Origin: Pseudomonas sp. ML96
GTDB taxonomy: Bacteria; Pseudomonadota; Gammaproteobacteria; Pseudomonadales; Pseudomonadaceae
Direction of reading: 5' to 3'
NCBI RefSeq assembly: GCF_000761545.1
Contig: NZ_JPMY01000041.1
Location: forward strand, 1 to 64,000
Length of the DNA stretch: 64,000 bases
Of the stretch, positions 17,117 through 25,922 are shown in pieces (position 1 is the first letter of the stretch; the number at the start of each line of letters is the position of its first letter). The position numbers were made by a program, and so were the translations under genes. The notes under the pieces were generated by a model. The model was not told the DNA's origin, did not search any database, and worked only from the letters and a program-made list of their open reading frames with translations.

Positions 17117-18430
17117 ATGAACGCAGCAACCCAACCCGTGATCGCCGCCGCCGAGCGGGCCAAGTCCTACTACAGCGCCACGCTGAACGAGGAAACCAAC
17201 TACCCGACCCTGCAGGGCCAGGTCAGCGTCGACGTCGCCATCATCGGCGGCGGTTTCACCGGCGTCGCCACCGCGGTAGAGCTGGCCGAGCGCGGCCTCA
17301 AGGTAGCCATAGTCGAGACCAACAAGATCGGCTGGGGCGCCACCGGGCGCAACGGCGGCCAGGTCACCGGCAGCCTGTCGGGCGATGCGGCCATGCGCAA
17401 GCAGATGCGCAATACCCTGGGCGAGGAAGTCGACGACTTCATCTGGCACCTGCGCTGGCGTGGCCACGAGATCATCAAGAACCGCGTGGCCAAGTACGGC
17501 ATCCAGTGCGACCTGCGCCACGGCCACCTGCACGCGGCGATGAAGCCCTCGCACATGGACGAGCTGCGCAGCTCCTATGCCGAGGCCATCGAGCGCGGCA
17601 TGGGTGACGACGTCAGCCTGCTCGACGCCGCCGGCGTGCGCGAGCACCTGGCAACCGATATCTACATGGGCGCGATCAAGAACACCCGCAACATGCACCT
17701 GCACCCGCTGAACCTGTGCATCGGCGAGGCCAAGGCCGCCGAGAGCCTGGGCGCGCTGATCTTCGAGCATTCCGAGGTGCTGGACATCGTCCAGGGCGCC
17801 AATCCGGCGGTGATCACCGCCCAGGGCCGCATCAATGCCAAGCAGGTGCTGCTGGCCGGCGACGTCTACCACAAGCTGGCGCGCAAGCAGCTCAAAGGCA
17901 TGATCTTCCCGGCCATGGGCGGCATCGTCACCACCGCGCCGCTGGGCGACCTGGCCAAGGAGCTCAACCCGCAGACCCTGGCCGTATACGACTGCCGCTT
18001 CGTGCTCGACTACTACCGCATGACCAACGACGGCCGCCTGCTGTTCGGCGGTGGCGCTAACTACTCGGGCCGCGACTCGCGCGATATCGCCGCCGAGCTG
18101 CGCCCGTGCATCGAGCGCACCTTCCCGCAGCTCAAGGGCGTGGAGATCGAGTTCCAGTGGAGCTGCGCCATGGGCATCGTGATGAACCGCATCCCGCAGC
18201 TGGGCAAGCTGTCGCAGAATGTCTGGTACTGCCAGGGCTATTCCGGCCACGGCATCGCCACCACCCACATCATGGGCGAGATCATGGCCAACGCCCTGAC
18301 CGGCACCCTCGGCCACTACGACACCTTCGCCGCCTGCAAGCACATCAAGGTGCCGATGGGTGACGTGTTCGGCAACCCGATGCTGGCCGCCGGCATGTGG
18401 TACTACCAGATGATGGAAAAGCTGCGCTGA
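17117..18430 (+). CDS. Gamma-glutamylpolyamine oxidase (PuuB/PauB-type FAD oxidoreductase)
   Basis: A 437-residue DAO-family flavoenzyme. The FAD motif VDVAIIGGGFTGVATAVELAERG lies at about residues 38-60, and GWGATGRNGGQVTGSLSGD just after it is diagnostic of the PuuB/PauB group. The C-terminal GYSGHGIATTHIMGEIMA segment is also family-typical. It oxidises gamma-glutamylputrescine or a related adduct to the aldehyde, releasing ammonia and H2O2. It follows the synthetase gene by 56 bp, so one operon is likely. The intergenic stretch contains AACAAGAAC (17066-17074), a possible Crc/Hfq motif. GAGG lies 11 nt before the start. Confidence 0.9.
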   Translation: MNAATQPVIAAAERAKSYYSATLNEETNYPTLQGQVSVDVAIIGGGFTGVATAVELAERGLKVAIVETNKIGWGATGRNGGQVTGSLSGDAAMRKQMRNTLGEEVDDFIWHLRWRGHEIIKNRVAKYGIQCDLRHGHLHAAMKPSHMDELRSSYAEAIERGMGDDVSLLDAAGVREHLATDIYMGAIKNTRNMHLHPLNLCIGEAKAAESLGALIFEHSEVLDIVQGANPAVITAQGRINAKQVLLAGDVYHKLARKQLKGMIFPAMGGIVTTAPLGDLAKELNPQTLAVYDCRFVLDYYRMTNDGRLLFGGGANYSGRDSRDIAAELRPCIERTFPQLKGVEIEFQWSCAMGIVMNRIPQLGKLSQNVWYCQGYSGHGIATTHIMGEIMANALTGTLGHYDTFAACKHIKVPMGDVFGNPMLAAGMWYYQMMEKLR

Positions 18431-18458
18431 TAACGCGCGCTCACGCCATCTGAGCAGT

Positions 18459-18480
18459 CCCGCTTCCACCCGGAAGCGGG
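18459..18480 (+). terminator. Hairpin after the polyamine operon
   Basis: Perfect 9-bp stem CCCGCTTCC / GGAAGCGGG with a 4-nt loop, between the convergent polyamine operon and the DUF1348 gene. There is no clear T-tract, so it may be a weak or bidirectional terminator. Confidence 0.5.
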
Positions 18481-18493
18481 TCGCCTGGCCTCG

Positions 18494-18970
18494 TTACAGG
18501 CCCAGTTCAGACAGCCCCGGATGGTCATCCGGACGGCGGCCCAGCGGCCAGCGGAACTTGCGCTCGGCCTCGCTGATGGGCAGGTCGTTGATACAGGCGA
18601 AGCGATGGGCCATCAGGCCGTTGTCGGCGAACTCCCAGTTCTCGTTGCCGTAGGAGCGGAACCAGTTGCCGGAGTCGTCATGCCATTCGTAGGCGTAGCG
18701 CACGGCGATGCGGTTCTCGCTGAAGGCCCACAGCTCCTTGATCAGACGGTACTCCAGCTCCTTGTTCCACTTGCGGGTGAGGAACGCCTGCGCCTCGGCG
18801 CGGCTGCTGGCGAACTCCGCGCGGTTGCGCCACTTGGTATCCGGGGTATAGGCCAGAGCCACCTTGGCCGCATCGCGGCTGTTCCAGCCATCCTCGGCCA
18901 TGCGCACTTTTTGGATGGCGGTCTCGCGGGTGAAGGGCGGCACTGGCTGGCGGATTTCGGGCGTGGACAT
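18494..18970 (-). CDS. DUF1348 / nuclear-transport-factor-2-like protein
   Basis: A 158-residue protein of the DUF1348 (SnoaL/NTF2-like) family. Typical blocks are FTRETAIQKVRMAEDGWNSRD, ALAYTPDTKWRNR, FLTRKWNKELEYRLIKELWAF and RSYGNENWEF. The fold is a small alpha+beta cone that usually binds a hydrophobic ligand; no catalytic function is established for this family. It is the last gene of a minus-strand run (GST, fused flavo-iron-sulfur protein, 79-aa ORF, this gene) with short gaps, so a role in detoxifying or oxidising the same compound is possible. Confidence 0.85.
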   Translation of the reverse strand: MSTPEIRQPVPPFTRETAIQKVRMAEDGWNSRDAAKVALAYTPDTKWRNRAEFASSRAEAQAFLTRKWNKELEYRLIKELWAFSENRIAVRYAYEWHDDSGNWFRSYGNENWEFADNGLMAHRFACINDLPISEAERKFRWPLGRRPDDHPGLSELGL

Positions 18971-19006
18971 GGGCTTGCTCCTGTTGGCGAAGGGAATTGG
19001 GGGCGT

Positions 19007-19246
19007 TCAGTGGCGCGCGGCGCCGGTGACTGGCTGACGAATGCCGGTGCGCAGTGCGCGCCACAGGCTGAGCAGGCGGTTGGCCGATGCGGCGGAGCAG
19101 GGGTGTTCCAGCGCCGCAGCCATCTGCGGCAGCAGCAGGTTCGCTTCCCACTCCATGGCGTCACGGTTCGGTGACGAAGAGGTGGGCGCGTCGTGCCACT
19201 GCACGGGCGGCTGCATTTCCCAACTGCGCAAATCGCTTCTGTTCAT
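19007..19246 (-). CDS. Hypothetical protein, 79 aa
   Basis: A small protein (MNRSDLRSWEMQPPVQWHD...) with no signal or membrane segment. It lies between the fused PNPOx/FNR/ferredoxin gene (15 bp away) and the DUF1348 gene (36 bp), all on the minus strand. A strong GAGGAGG ribosome site 8 nt before its ATG makes it a credible gene. The central part (about 30-65) is probably helical (MEWEANLLLPQMAAALEH, ANRLLSLWRALRTG). No family is recognised. Confidence 0.6.
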   Translation of the reverse strand: MNRSDLRSWEMQPPVQWHDAPTSSSPNRDAMEWEANLLLPQMAAALEHPCSAASANRLLSLWRALRTGIRQPVTGAARH

Positions 19247-19261
19247 CTCGTGGCCTCCTCG

Positions 19262-21316
19262 TCAGATATCCAGCACCAGGGGTTGTGGGCTGTCCTCGGT
19301 CTGCGCCGGCACGGCGCAGCAGATCAGCACCTTGTCGCCGTCCGGCAACTGCGCCGGCGGATTGGGGTAGTGCACGGCACCGCTGACCAGCTTGGCGGCG
19401 CAGGTGCCGCACGAACCGCCGCGGCAGCTGAATTCGGGGCTCAGGCCACGGCTTTCGGCCAGCTCCAGCAGGCTGCCGCTGTCGGGCTTCCAGCGCGCCT
19501 CGGTGGCCGAGGCGGAGAAGTACACCGGTACCGGCACCGTGGCTGCTGGCGGTTGTTCCAGGCTCGGCGGCTGCTCGGTTTGTGAGCGGCGCAGCGCAGA
19601 GGGGCCGAAGGCCTCGGCGTGGATGCGCTGGTCAGGGATATTGAGGCCACGCAGGCCGTCGTACATGTCCTGCAGGAAACTGCTGGGGCCGCACAGGTAG
19701 AAGTCGTAGTCGTCCAGCGGCAGGCGCGCCTTGACCTGGGCGAAGCTCAGGCGGCCGGCCAGTTGGTAATCGCGTTCGAGCTGCGCCTCGGCGCCGGGGC
19801 TGCTCAGGGCGCGGTGGATATGCAGCAGTCCGTCCGCCTGTTGTTGCAGCGCCGTCAGCTCCTCGCGGAAGGGCAGCTCGGCCAGGCTGCGGGCGCTGTG
19901 GAACAGATGGATATGCCGCGCGCGCTGGTGCTGGCGGTTCTGCGCCACCAGCTCGCGGGCCATGGACACCATCGGGGTGATGCCGACGCCGGCGCCGATC
20001 AGCACCACCGGCCGCTCGGCTTCATCGACCAAGGTGAAGCTGCCCAGCGGTGCGCGTACTTCCAGCAGATCGCCGACCTGGACGTTCTCGTGCAGGTGGC
20101 GCGAGGCTTTGCCCTGCAATTTCACGCTGATGCGGATATGCCCGTCGGACGGCGCGCTGGAGACGGTGTAGGTCCTGACCAGGGCCTCGTCGCTGGCCTG
20201 CAGGCGCATCGGCAGGTGCTGGCCGGCGGCGAAGGGCACGGCAGCGCTGTCCTGCGGTTCGAGGACGAACGAGCGGATGTCGCTGCTCTCCTGCTGCACC
20301 CGCGCCACGCGCCATTGCTGCCACTGTCGGCGCTGCTCGTACTGGCGCACGCGTTCCTCGGTCTCCGCCCAGGTGCCGGTGGCCAGGCTGGTCGGCGCAT
20401 AGTCGTGAAACTGCCAGCGAATGCCCACGGCGGCCGGGCGCAGCACCACGTGCTCGACCTCGACCGTCCACAGCCGCTCGGCGCCTTCGAAGGCCTTGAT
20501 CAGCGGGCTGTCGAGCAGCAGCTCGGTGCGCCCGCTGAGTTGCAGCACGTCGCCCGTGGCGAAGTCGACGAACAGCAAGCCGGCGATCGGATTGACCTGC
20601 AGGTTGCCGAGGGTGTTGAAGAACAGGTTGCCGGCGTAGTCGGGAATGGTCAGGCGGTTGCCTTCGACCCTGACGAAGCCGGCACGGCCGCCGCGATGGG
20701 AGACGTCCACCGAACGACTGTGGTCGTCATGCTCGACGTAGCTGGCGATGAAGAAGGTGTCGGCGGCGCGGATCAGCGCGCTGCTGTAGTCGTCCAGGCC
20801 GGTGAAGTCCTGGCGTGGCGGATTGCCGTTTGCCGGCGCGGTGACGCGGGTGTAAGAGCGTTCCTGGATGTACTTGGGGCAGTTGCCGTAGGAGTGCTCG
20901 ACTTCCACGGCGAAGCCTGCGGCCGAGGCCTGCTGGATCACGCCGTTGATGCGGTTACGCCGGCGCGTATGCAGCTCGATGCCGAGCATGCCGATGGCGT
21001 TGCCTGCCTGCAGGCCGGCGGCGGCCGGGTCCTGCGGATCGGGCTGAGTGGCGAGGAACAGGTGCTGCGGATCGTCCGAGGTGACGAAGCCTTCCGGCCC
21101 TTCGAGCAGAGTAGCCCAGGGGCGGCCGCCAGCATCCACCGCGCCGACCACCATGAATGGCAGCTGGTGGTAGAACTCGCGGTGCTGGTCGGGCATGTAA
21201 TCGCGGATGACCTTCTGCCCGATCACTTCCATGCGCTCGGTGGCGTGTACGGCTTCCTGCAGCTGGCGTTCGCCGGCATGCCAGGGCGATGTGCGGTGTT
21301 TGGGCAGATGGTCCAT
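19262..21316 (-). CDS. Fused PNPOx-like / ferredoxin-NADP reductase / 2Fe-2S ferredoxin protein
   Basis: A 684-residue three-domain redox protein. The N-terminal pyridoxamine-phosphate-oxidase-like split-barrel domain (about 30-310; FMVVGAVDAGGRPWATLLEG, GNLFFNTLGNLQVNPIAGLLFVDF) should bind FMN or a similar cofactor. The middle FNR domain (about 335-575; VRTYTVSSAP FAD site, VLIGAGVGITPMVSM NAD site, YLCGPSSFLQDM) oxidises NAD(P)H. The C-terminal plant-type 2Fe-2S domain has SCRGGSCGTCAAKLVSG plus a distal Cys in LICCA. Together they form an internal electron chain. The start at 21316 is set by AAGGAG; 17 more upstream codons lack a ribosome site. It sits 51 bp after the GST gene, in an apparent operon. 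The terminal acceptor is unknown. Confidence 0.88.
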   Translation of the reverse strand: MDHLPKHRTSPWHAGERQLQEAVHATERMEVIGQKVIRDYMPDQHREFYHQLPFMVVGAVDAGGRPWATLLEGPEGFVTSDDPQHLFLATQPDPQDPAAAGLQAGNAIGMLGIELHTRRRNRINGVIQQASAAGFAVEVEHSYGNCPKYIQERSYTRVTAPANGNPPRQDFTGLDDYSSALIRAADTFFIASYVEHDDHSRSVDVSHRGGRAGFVRVEGNRLTIPDYAGNLFFNTLGNLQVNPIAGLLFVDFATGDVLQLSGRTELLLDSPLIKAFEGAERLWTVEVEHVVLRPAAVGIRWQFHDYAPTSLATGTWAETEERVRQYEQRRQWQQWRVARVQQESSDIRSFVLEPQDSAAVPFAAGQHLPMRLQASDEALVRTYTVSSAPSDGHIRISVKLQGKASRHLHENVQVGDLLEVRAPLGSFTLVDEAERPVVLIGAGVGITPMVSMARELVAQNRQHQRARHIHLFHSARSLAELPFREELTALQQQADGLLHIHRALSSPGAEAQLERDYQLAGRLSFAQVKARLPLDDYDFYLCGPSSFLQDMYDGLRGLNIPDQRIHAEAFGPSALRRSQTEQPPSLEQPPAATVPVPVYFSASATEARWKPDSGSLLELAESRGLSPEFSCRGGSCGTCAAKLVSGAVHYPNPPAQLPDGDKVLICCAVPAQTEDSPQPLVLDI

Positions 21317-21367
21317 GACGGCGCTCCTTGAGAGGGCTGCCGGGAAACCCGGCAGCCGGGTCAACAC

Positions 21368-21994
21368 TCAGCTGGCTTGCAGACCTGCGGCGGTACGTTG
21401 CATCGGTACGAAGCCGGGCAGGGCTTCGATGCGTTGCAGCCAGGCACGCACGTTCGGGTAGGCCTCCAGCGAGACGTTGCCTTCCGGGGCATGGGCGATG
21501 TAACTGTAGTTGGCGACATCGGCGATGCTCGGCTCGCTGCCTACGAGGAACGGGCTGGCCGCCAGTTCGGTCTCCATCACCTTGAGCAGGGCATGGGCAC
21601 GGCTGATGACCTCGTCGGCATTGAAGGATGCGCCGAACACCGTGATCAGCCGTGCAGCAGCCGGGCCGTAGGCAACCTGGCCGGCGGCGACCGACAGCCA
21701 GCGCTGTACGCGAGCTTCGTGTAGCGGGTCGTTGAGCTGCCAGCTGCCGCTGCCGTATTGCTTGGCCAGGTAGACCAGGATCGCGTTGGAGTCGCTGAGC
21801 AGGGTGCCGTTGTCATCGATCACCGGCACCTGGCCGAAGGCGTTGATGGCCAGGTACTCGGCCTTCTTGTGCGCACCGTTGGCCAGGTCGACGAACACCA
21901 GATCGGTAGGCAGGTTGAGCAGCGAGAGCATCAGCTCGACGCGATGGGCATGGCCGGACAGCGGGTGGCGGTAGAGTTTGATGGTGTTGGTCAT
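21368..21994 (-). CDS. Glutathione S-transferase family protein
   Basis: A 208-residue GST. The N-terminal thioredoxin-fold domain begins IKLYRHPLSGHAHRVELMLSLL with catalytic Ser in HPLSGHAHR. It continues to INAFGQVPVIDDNGTLLSDSNAILVYLA, the glutathione-binding cis-Pro and SDSNAI motif. The all-alpha C-terminal domain carries EPSIADVANYSYIA. The start at 21994 has GGAG upstream and fits the family; 37 upstream in-frame codons do not. It is the first gene of the redox operon running down to 18494. Its probable substrate is an electrophile handled together with the fused reductase. Confidence 0.9.
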   Translation of the reverse strand: MTNTIKLYRHPLSGHAHRVELMLSLLNLPTDLVFVDLANGAHKKAEYLAINAFGQVPVIDDNGTLLSDSNAILVYLAKQYGSGSWQLNDPLHEARVQRWLSVAAGQVAYGPAAARLITVFGASFNADEVISRAHALLKVMETELAASPFLVGSEPSIADVANYSYIAHAPEGNVSLEAYPNVRAWLQRIEALPGFVPMQRTAAGLQAS

Positions 21995-22143
21995 GATCGT
22001 GGCTCCGTTACTTGTGTGAGTGGTCAGCGCGCTGTTCGGGGGTGTTGCGCTGTTGGAGCCATCCTGCGCCCATGCAGGGGCGAGCAGAATCACCACGCCG
22101 GGCAATCCATAATTCCGTTTTCTGAAAGAGTGGGACGCGCGGG

Positions 22144-23046
22144 TCAGCCGCAGAAGGCGGGGTGCGCGCGCAGCCGCGGCGTGGCGAAGTCGATGAAGCT
22201 GCGCACTCGCGCCTCGGCGCGACGGCCGTGGCGATAGATCAGCTGCGCCGGCACCCCGGCGCTGGCGAAGGGCTGCAGCACCGGTTCGAGCAGGCCGCTC
22301 TGCAGCTCGGCATGGGCTTCGTAGCTCATGCAGCGGATCAGCCCCAGGCCCAGGGTGGCGGCGTGGATGGCCGCGCGCTGGGTGGTGCAGGTCAGCACCG
22401 GCGTGGGCTTGACCAGGCGCGTGCTGCGCTCGCAGCGGAACTGCCAGGGCGCGTCGTAGCCGGGGGCCGTGGCAATCACCGCGCGATGGGCCTTGAGCTC
22501 ATCTGGCGTCTGCGGCTGGCCCCACCGGGCCAGGTAGGCGGGCGCGGCGCAGACGATCGGCCGCACCTCGCCCAGGGACTGGGCAAACTCGGACGAGTTG
22601 GCCAGCTGACCCACCACCAGCGCCACATCGATGCCTTCTTCCAGCAGCCTGGGCGTGCCGTGGCTGGCGCGGGTGGCCAGTTGCACGTCGGGGAAGGCGT
22701 CGAGGTAGGCGAGGGCGATGGGCGTGAGCACCTGATGGTCCATCAGCAGCGGTAGCGCCAGCGTCAGTTGCCCGCCCGAGCAGGTATGCACGCCCACCGC
22801 CGAGCGTTCGGCCTCCTCGGTCTGCTCGAGGATCTGCCGGCAGCTCAAGGCGAACTGCTCACCGGCAGGGCTCAGGCTTACCCCGCGCGGCCCACGTACC
22901 AGCAAGGTGGCATTCAGGCGCGCCTCCAGCGCATCGATGGTGCGCATGATGGTCGCCACCGACAGTTCCAGCGGGCGCGCGGCAGCGGCCAGGCTGCCGG
23001 CCTGCACCACGGCATCGAACACCTGCATCTGCCGGTAGCGGCTCAT
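22144..23046 (-). CDS. LysR-family transcriptional regulator
   Basis: A 300-residue LTTR: winged HTH at about residues 1-60 (QMQVFDAVVQAGSLAAAARPLELSVATIMRTIDALEARLNATLL), then a periplasmic-binding-protein-like effector domain from about 90. It belongs to the CrgA/PA2206-like subgroup, with the IRPIVCAAPAYLARWG block. It lies 150 bp upstream of the GST operon on the same strand and only 3 bp downstream of a second LysR gene. The two regulators look co-transcribed, and the GST operon is the likeliest local target. Confidence 0.88.
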   Translation of the reverse strand: MSRYRQMQVFDAVVQAGSLAAAARPLELSVATIMRTIDALEARLNATLLVRGPRGVSLSPAGEQFALSCRQILEQTEEAERSAVGVHTCSGGQLTLALPLLMDHQVLTPIALAYLDAFPDVQLATRASHGTPRLLEEGIDVALVVGQLANSSEFAQSLGEVRPIVCAAPAYLARWGQPQTPDELKAHRAVIATAPGYDAPWQFRCERSTRLVKPTPVLTCTTQRAAIHAATLGLGLIRCMSYEAHAELQSGLLEPVLQPFASAGVPAQLIYRHGRRAEARVRSFIDFATPRLRAHPAFCG

Positions 23047-23049
23047 GCC

Positions 23050-23970
23050 TCAGGCCACCGTCGCCGACTGCAGCGCCGGGTCCTGCTGGAAGCGCCGGGT
23101 GCAGAAGTCAACGAAGGTGCGCACCTTGGCCGAGATGCGCTTGCTGCCCTGGTACAGCACGTGCACCGGCAGCGCCGCGGTTTCGTAGTCCTCGAGGACG
23201 ATCTCCAGCTCTCCCTTGGCCACCAGCTCGGCGACCTGATACGACAGCACCCGCGTCAGTCCCCAGCCCATGCGCGCGGCATTGATCGCCGCCTGGTTGG
23301 AGCTGACCAGCAGGCGCGGCTTGGGATGCAGGGTGAGGGCGCCCTGCGCGCCGTTGAACTGCCAGTCGGTGAGCAGGCTACTGGCCGACGACATGACGAT
23401 GGGCGCGCCCAGCACATCCTTGGGCACCTGGGGCCGCCCAGCGCGTTCGAGAAAGGCCGGGGCGGCGCAGATCACCGGGCGGATGGCGCCCACCCGGACC
23501 GCCTGCAGGCCGGTGTCGGGCAGCTTGCCGATGCGCACGGCCACGTCCAGGCCCTCGTCGACCATGCTCACCAGGCGATCCACCAGCAGGGCGTTGATCG
23601 ACACCTCCGGGTGCTCGGCGAGGTATTCGGTGATCAGCGGAATCAGGAACAGCTCGCCGAACATCACCGGCGCCGTCACGGTCAGGTTGCCGCGCACCCG
23701 GCTGCTGCTGCCGGCGGCCAGTTCGTCGGCTTCCTCCAGGTCGAGCAGGATGCGCTTGCAGTCCTCCACGTAGCGCCGGCCCGCCTCGGTCAGGCGCAGG
23801 CTGCGTGTGCTGCGGGCCAGCAGCAGGGTGCCGAGGCGATTCTCCAGCCCCGCGATCACCCGGGTCACGCTCGGTGGCGACATGCCCATCAGCTTGGCGC
23901 CCCCGGCAAAGCTCTCCGCTTCCGCGACCGCCAACAACACCTTCATTTCCTGAAACCTGTCCACGATCAC
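23050..23970 (-). CDS. LysR-family transcriptional regulator
   Basis: A 306-residue LTTR with HTH EMKVLLAVAEAESFAGGAKLMGMSPPSVTRVIAGLENRLG (about 8-47) and an effector domain of the same subgroup as its neighbour (VGAIRPVICAAPAFLERAG). The start shown is GTG at 23970; a second GTG two codons in and the ATG at codon 9 are possible. It lies 3 bp upstream of the other LysR gene. The shared subgroup suggests an old tandem duplication, although the two are clearly diverged. Confidence 0.86.
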   Translation of the reverse strand: MIVDRFQEMKVLLAVAEAESFAGGAKLMGMSPPSVTRVIAGLENRLGTLLLARSTRSLRLTEAGRRYVEDCKRILLDLEEADELAAGSSSRVRGNLTVTAPVMFGELFLIPLITEYLAEHPEVSINALLVDRLVSMVDEGLDVAVRIGKLPDTGLQAVRVGAIRPVICAAPAFLERAGRPQVPKDVLGAPIVMSSASSLLTDWQFNGAQGALTLHPKPRLLVSSNQAAINAARMGWGLTRVLSYQVAELVAKGELEIVLEDYETAALPVHVLYQGSKRISAKVRTFVDFCTRRFQQDPALQSATVA

Positions 23971-24052
23971 CGCCAGTCTGCAGAGTGGTCCGAGCCGCTA
24001 ACAGCGTAGCGCCTCAGGCCGTTCGAGTGACATGGGCAAATCCCTGTTCGCC

Positions 24053-24982
24053 TCAGCCGCGGTTGGCGTCGAGGAAATCCTGATAGTGCTGGGCGGTTTC
24101 GGCCGGGCGTTCGAGCATCGGCACGTGACCACAGTTCTGCATGATCACCACGCTGGGCTTGTGCAGCAGCGGCTTCATCACCTCGATGCTGGAGACATCC
24201 AGCACGCGATCCTGGTCGCCCCACAGCAGCAGGGTCGGCGCCTGGATCTTCGGCAGCTCCGGCTCCAGCGGGACGTAGCGTTCGCGCAGCTGGGCGAAGA
24301 TGCGGTCGTAGTGTTCGCGGTTGGCCATCGACTGCTGTGCGAAGTGACGCTTCAGCGGCTCCGGCATGGCTGGCGGGGTGGCGAAGACGAAGTGCATCAG
24401 CACATCGAAGTCCTCCGGTTTGCGCACCACCAGCGGATTGGGCTCGCCGCGCTGGATGCGCTGGAACATCTCGCTCTTGGTCGGTGTGGTTACGCCAGAG
24501 TTGTTGAGCAGGGCCAGGCTGAGCACTTCGTCGCCATGGCGTGCGCTATAGAGCGCGGCGATATGGCCGCCCATGGAGTTGCCGATCAGGTGCAGCTTGC
24601 GAATGCCCAGGGCCTGGATCAGGCCGTGCAGGCGTTCGACCTGGCTGGCGACGTCGTAGCTGACATCCGGCTTGCTGCTTTCACCAAAGCCCGGCAGGTC
24701 CAGGGCGATGACGTGGTAACGCGCGGTGAGCTCGCGGGAGAAGCGCAGCCAGGTGTCGCGGTTACCGCCGAAGCCATGCAGCATCAGGATTGTTTCAGCA
24801 TCCGCCGGGCCGCCCTCGTAGTAGCGGATGTTGAACTCGTCGACCTGGATATCCTGGGTCGACAGCCCGGCCAGGTGCCGCTCGAGCGACTGCGTACTGG
24901 CGAGCAGGGCGGTGGGGGAGAAATACAGAGTCGCGGCTGCCGCCGCGAGCAGCACGACGATGATCGACAGCAGTTTCTTCAT
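24053..24982 (-). CDS. Membrane-anchored alpha/beta hydrolase, PlaF-like lipase/phospholipase
   Basis: A 309-residue alpha/beta hydrolase with a single N-terminal hydrophobic helix (about residues 4-21). Oxyanion segment MLHGFGG is at 67-73. The catalytic triad is readable: Ser136 in GNSMGG, Asp258 in GDQD and His286 in CGHVPML. Length, membrane anchor and triad positions match the P. aeruginosa inner-membrane phospholipase A1 PlaF (Ser137/Asp258/His286), so a role in remodelling membrane glycerophospholipids is the best guess. It is a single gene between a LysR regulator and an SDR, with no obvious operon partner. Confidence 0.85.
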   Translation of the reverse strand: MKKLLSIIVVLLAAAAATLYFSPTALLASTQSLERHLAGLSTQDIQVDEFNIRYYEGGPADAETILMLHGFGGNRDTWLRFSRELTARYHVIALDLPGFGESSKPDVSYDVASQVERLHGLIQALGIRKLHLIGNSMGGHIAALYSARHGDEVLSLALLNNSGVTTPTKSEMFQRIQRGEPNPLVVRKPEDFDVLMHFVFATPPAMPEPLKRHFAQQSMANREHYDRIFAQLRERYVPLEPELPKIQAPTLLLWGDQDRVLDVSSIEVMKPLLHKPSVVIMQNCGHVPMLERPAETAQHYQDFLDANRG

Positions 24983-25139
24983 GGCAAATCCCTATGGCGC
25001 ATCGCTGTTGGAGTGACCGATCAGGGCGAGGCACCAAAGGCGTCCAAGCGGAACGGTAGGCGCCAATATTCGGGACTTGCGGGCTGTGCTGCTATCGCTC
25101 TTCGGCAGTATCTCGCGGCGAGCTACAGGGCTGTGTGGC

Positions 25140-25844
25140 TCAGACCGAGCGACTGAGGCCGCCGTCGACCCGAATGTTCTGCGCGGTGATGTAGGCGCCG
25201 CCATCCGAGGCAAGGAAGGCGATGGTCGCGGCGATTTCCTCGCTGCTGCCATAGCGCTGCAGCGGCACGCTGCCACGTCGCTCCTCGGTCGCCGGCAGGC
25301 TGTCGATCCAGCCCGGCAGGACGTTGTTCATGCGGATGTTGTCGGCGGCATAGGTGTCGGCAAAGATCTTGGTGAACGCCGCCAGGCCGGCGCGGAACAC
25401 GGCCGAGGTGGGGAACATGGCGCTGGGCTCGAACGCCCAGGCGGTAGAGATATTGATGATCGCGCCGCCTTTCTGCTGCTGCATGATCGGCGTGACCAGG
25501 CGGGTCGGGCGGATGACGTTGAGCAGGTAGGTGTCCATTCCCCGATGCCAGTCCTCGTCGCTGATCTCGAGAATCGGCCCGCGCGGGCCATGGCCTGCGC
25601 TGTTCACCAGCACATCGATGCGCCCCCATTTTCCGGTGACTGTGTCGACCAGGCGCTGCAGGTCCTCGACCGACTGGTTGCTGCCCGTCACGCCCACGCC
25701 ACCCAGCTCGCGGGCCAGTGCCTCGCCCTTGCCCGATGACGACAGGATGCCGACCTTGTAGCCGTCCGCGGCGAGGCGCCTGGCGGCTGCCGCGCCCATG
25801 CCGCTGCCGGCTGCGGTGAGGATCGCTACTTTTTCTACTGACAT
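25140..25844 (-). CDS. SDR-family protein with non-canonical active site
   Basis: A 234-residue short-chain dehydrogenase/reductase fold. The cofactor loop is TAAGSGMG (residues about 10-17) in place of TGxxxGxG, followed by a VNSAGHG segment. The usual catalytic Tyr-xxx-Lys is replaced: where YxxxK should stand before AGLAAFTK, the sequence reads SAVFR, while the preceding NIST serine is kept. The C-terminal block ITAQNIRVDGG is normal. It may therefore bind NAD(P) without classical SDR catalysis. It is transcribed toward the lipase gene and lies 78 bp from the dehydrogenase gene at 25923. Confidence 0.85.
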   Translation of the reverse strand: MSVEKVAILTAAGSGMGAAAARRLAADGYKVGILSSSGKGEALARELGGVGVTGSNQSVEDLQRLVDTVTGKWGRIDVLVNSAGHGPRGPILEISDEDWHRGMDTYLLNVIRPTRLVTPIMQQQKGGAIINISTAWAFEPSAMFPTSAVFRAGLAAFTKIFADTYAADNIRMNNVLPGWIDSLPATEERRGSVPLQRYGSSEEIAATIAFLASDGGAYITAQNIRVDGGLSRSV

Positions 25845-25922
25845 ACACCGTGCTCCAGAAACCTGTTGGTAGCTGCGAGCCTAGCATTGCCTTCCTGCTG
25901 GCAGTCCAGCTCGGCGCAGCGC

